DNA of 5,579 bases, from positions 1-5,579 of the forward strand of contig JAGRKY010000213.1 in NCBI GenBank assembly GCA_020442095.1, in the 5' to 3' direction. Shown here in pieces: positions 5,176 to 5,579 of the stretch. Source of the stretch: Bauldia sp. GTDB lineage: Bacteria > Pseudomonadota > Alphaproteobacteria > Rhizobiales > Kaistiaceae. Position numbers and translations under genes: made by a program. Position 1 is the first letter of the stretch, and each line of letters starts with the position of its first letter. The notes beneath the pieces were generated by a model. It was not told the DNA's origin. It made no database searches and saw nothing but the letters and a program-made list of their open reading frames with translations.

Positions 5176-5579
5176 ATGACCTTCAAACCGCTGTTCCCGA
5201 CACGCCGACAGGCGCTCGCCGGCCTTGCCGGTCTTGCAGGGGGTGCGCTGCTCGCCCGGCCGGGGCTGGCGGAGGGCCAGGCGGACGAACGGGCACTGAA
5301 GCCCGGCCAGTTCATCTGGCAACCCGAGCTGCAGAAGCGCGGCGCGGTCTCTATCATCGTCTCGATCGGTGCACAAATGATGCACGTCCATCGCCGCGGC
5401 GTCAGGATCGCGGCCTCGACAGTGTCAACCGGCAAGTCCGGGCACGACACGCCGACCGGGGTCTTCACCATCCTCCAGAAAGACAAGGACCACGTCTCGA
5501 ACATCTACGAAGGCGCCGAGATGCCCTTCATGCAGCGGCTGACATGGAGCGGGATCGCGCTGCATGCCGGCAACCTGCC
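5176..5579 (+). CDS. YkuD-type L,D-transpeptidase, N-terminal part (cut by right window edge)
   Basis: L,D-transpeptidases form 3-3 peptidoglycan cross-links or attach proteins to the wall in the periplasm. The 134 codons present start with a Tat-like signal (TRRQALAGLAGLAGGALLARPGLAEG, residues 9-34). The YkuD core follows: VSIIVSIGAQMMHVHRRGVRI (58-78), STGKSGHDTPTGVFTI (84-99) and MPFMQRLTWSGIALHAGNL (116-134). The last block matches the family just before the catalytic SHGCxR motif, which would come within about 15 residues but lies outside the window. The catalytic cysteine therefore cannot be confirmed. ATG 5176 is supported by GAGGA 5 bases upstream (5166-5170) and by the signal peptide directly after it. 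The gene is divergent from the Pro-rich membrane protein gene with 169 bases between starts. Confidence 0.92.
   Translation, partial: MTFKPLFPTRRQALAGLAGLAGGALLARPGLAEGQADERALKPGQFIWQPELQKRGAVSIIVSIGAQMMHVHRRGVRIAASTVSTGKSGHDTPTGVFTILQKDKDHVSNIYEGAEMPFMQRLTWSGIALHAGNL

Overview
This window comes from a GC-rich genome that looks like an alphaproteobacterium of the Hyphomicrobiales (Rhizobiales). The clearest clue is the partial DNA primase at the left edge. Its N-terminal domain has the order's typical wording (RLKKQGREFAGLSPFNAEKTPSF-like, then WFDFSAQKNGD-like) and lacks the four zinc ligands. The REP-like palindrome and the style of the BrnTA and TpsB proteins also fit. Species cannot be fixed from this sequence.

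Layout, left to right. (1) The first 112 codons of dnaG, on the minus strand and running off the left edge. (2) A 188-bp divergent spacer with a perfect DnaA-box consensus and, next to the toxin gene, an AT-rich promoter overlain by a palindrome. (3) A type II toxin-antitoxin operon, brnT then brnA (+), with overlapping reading frames. (4) A short convergent spacer carrying a REP-like imperfect hairpin. (5) A DUF1993 (DinB-like helical) protein on the minus strand. (6) A 246-bp divergent spacer with no recognisable gene except a possible 11-codon leader ORF joined by ATGA to the next gene. (7) A complete TpsB/ShlB-type outer-membrane two-partner secretion transporter (+), with no TpsA substrate gene beside it. 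(8) Convergent to it, a 434-residue Pro/Ala-rich, single-span membrane-anchored protein of unknown function (-). (9) A 169-bp divergent spacer holding three copies of a 7-bp word in alternating orientation. (10) The first 134 codons of a Tat-exported YkuD-type L,D-transpeptidase (+), running off the right edge.

The genes fall into three themes. These are replication (dnaG), a stress or plasmid-type toxin-antitoxin module placed beside it, and the cell envelope (TpsB, the Pro-rich anchored protein, the L,D-transpeptidase). No CRISPR array, rRNA, tRNA, transposase or integrase was seen. I found no clearly new multi-gene system. The observations most worth checking are the alternating inverted repeats before the transpeptidase, the DnaA box between dnaG and brnTA, the coupled leader ORF of the orphan TpsB, and the uncharacterised Pro-rich protein sharing a promoter region with the transpeptidase.
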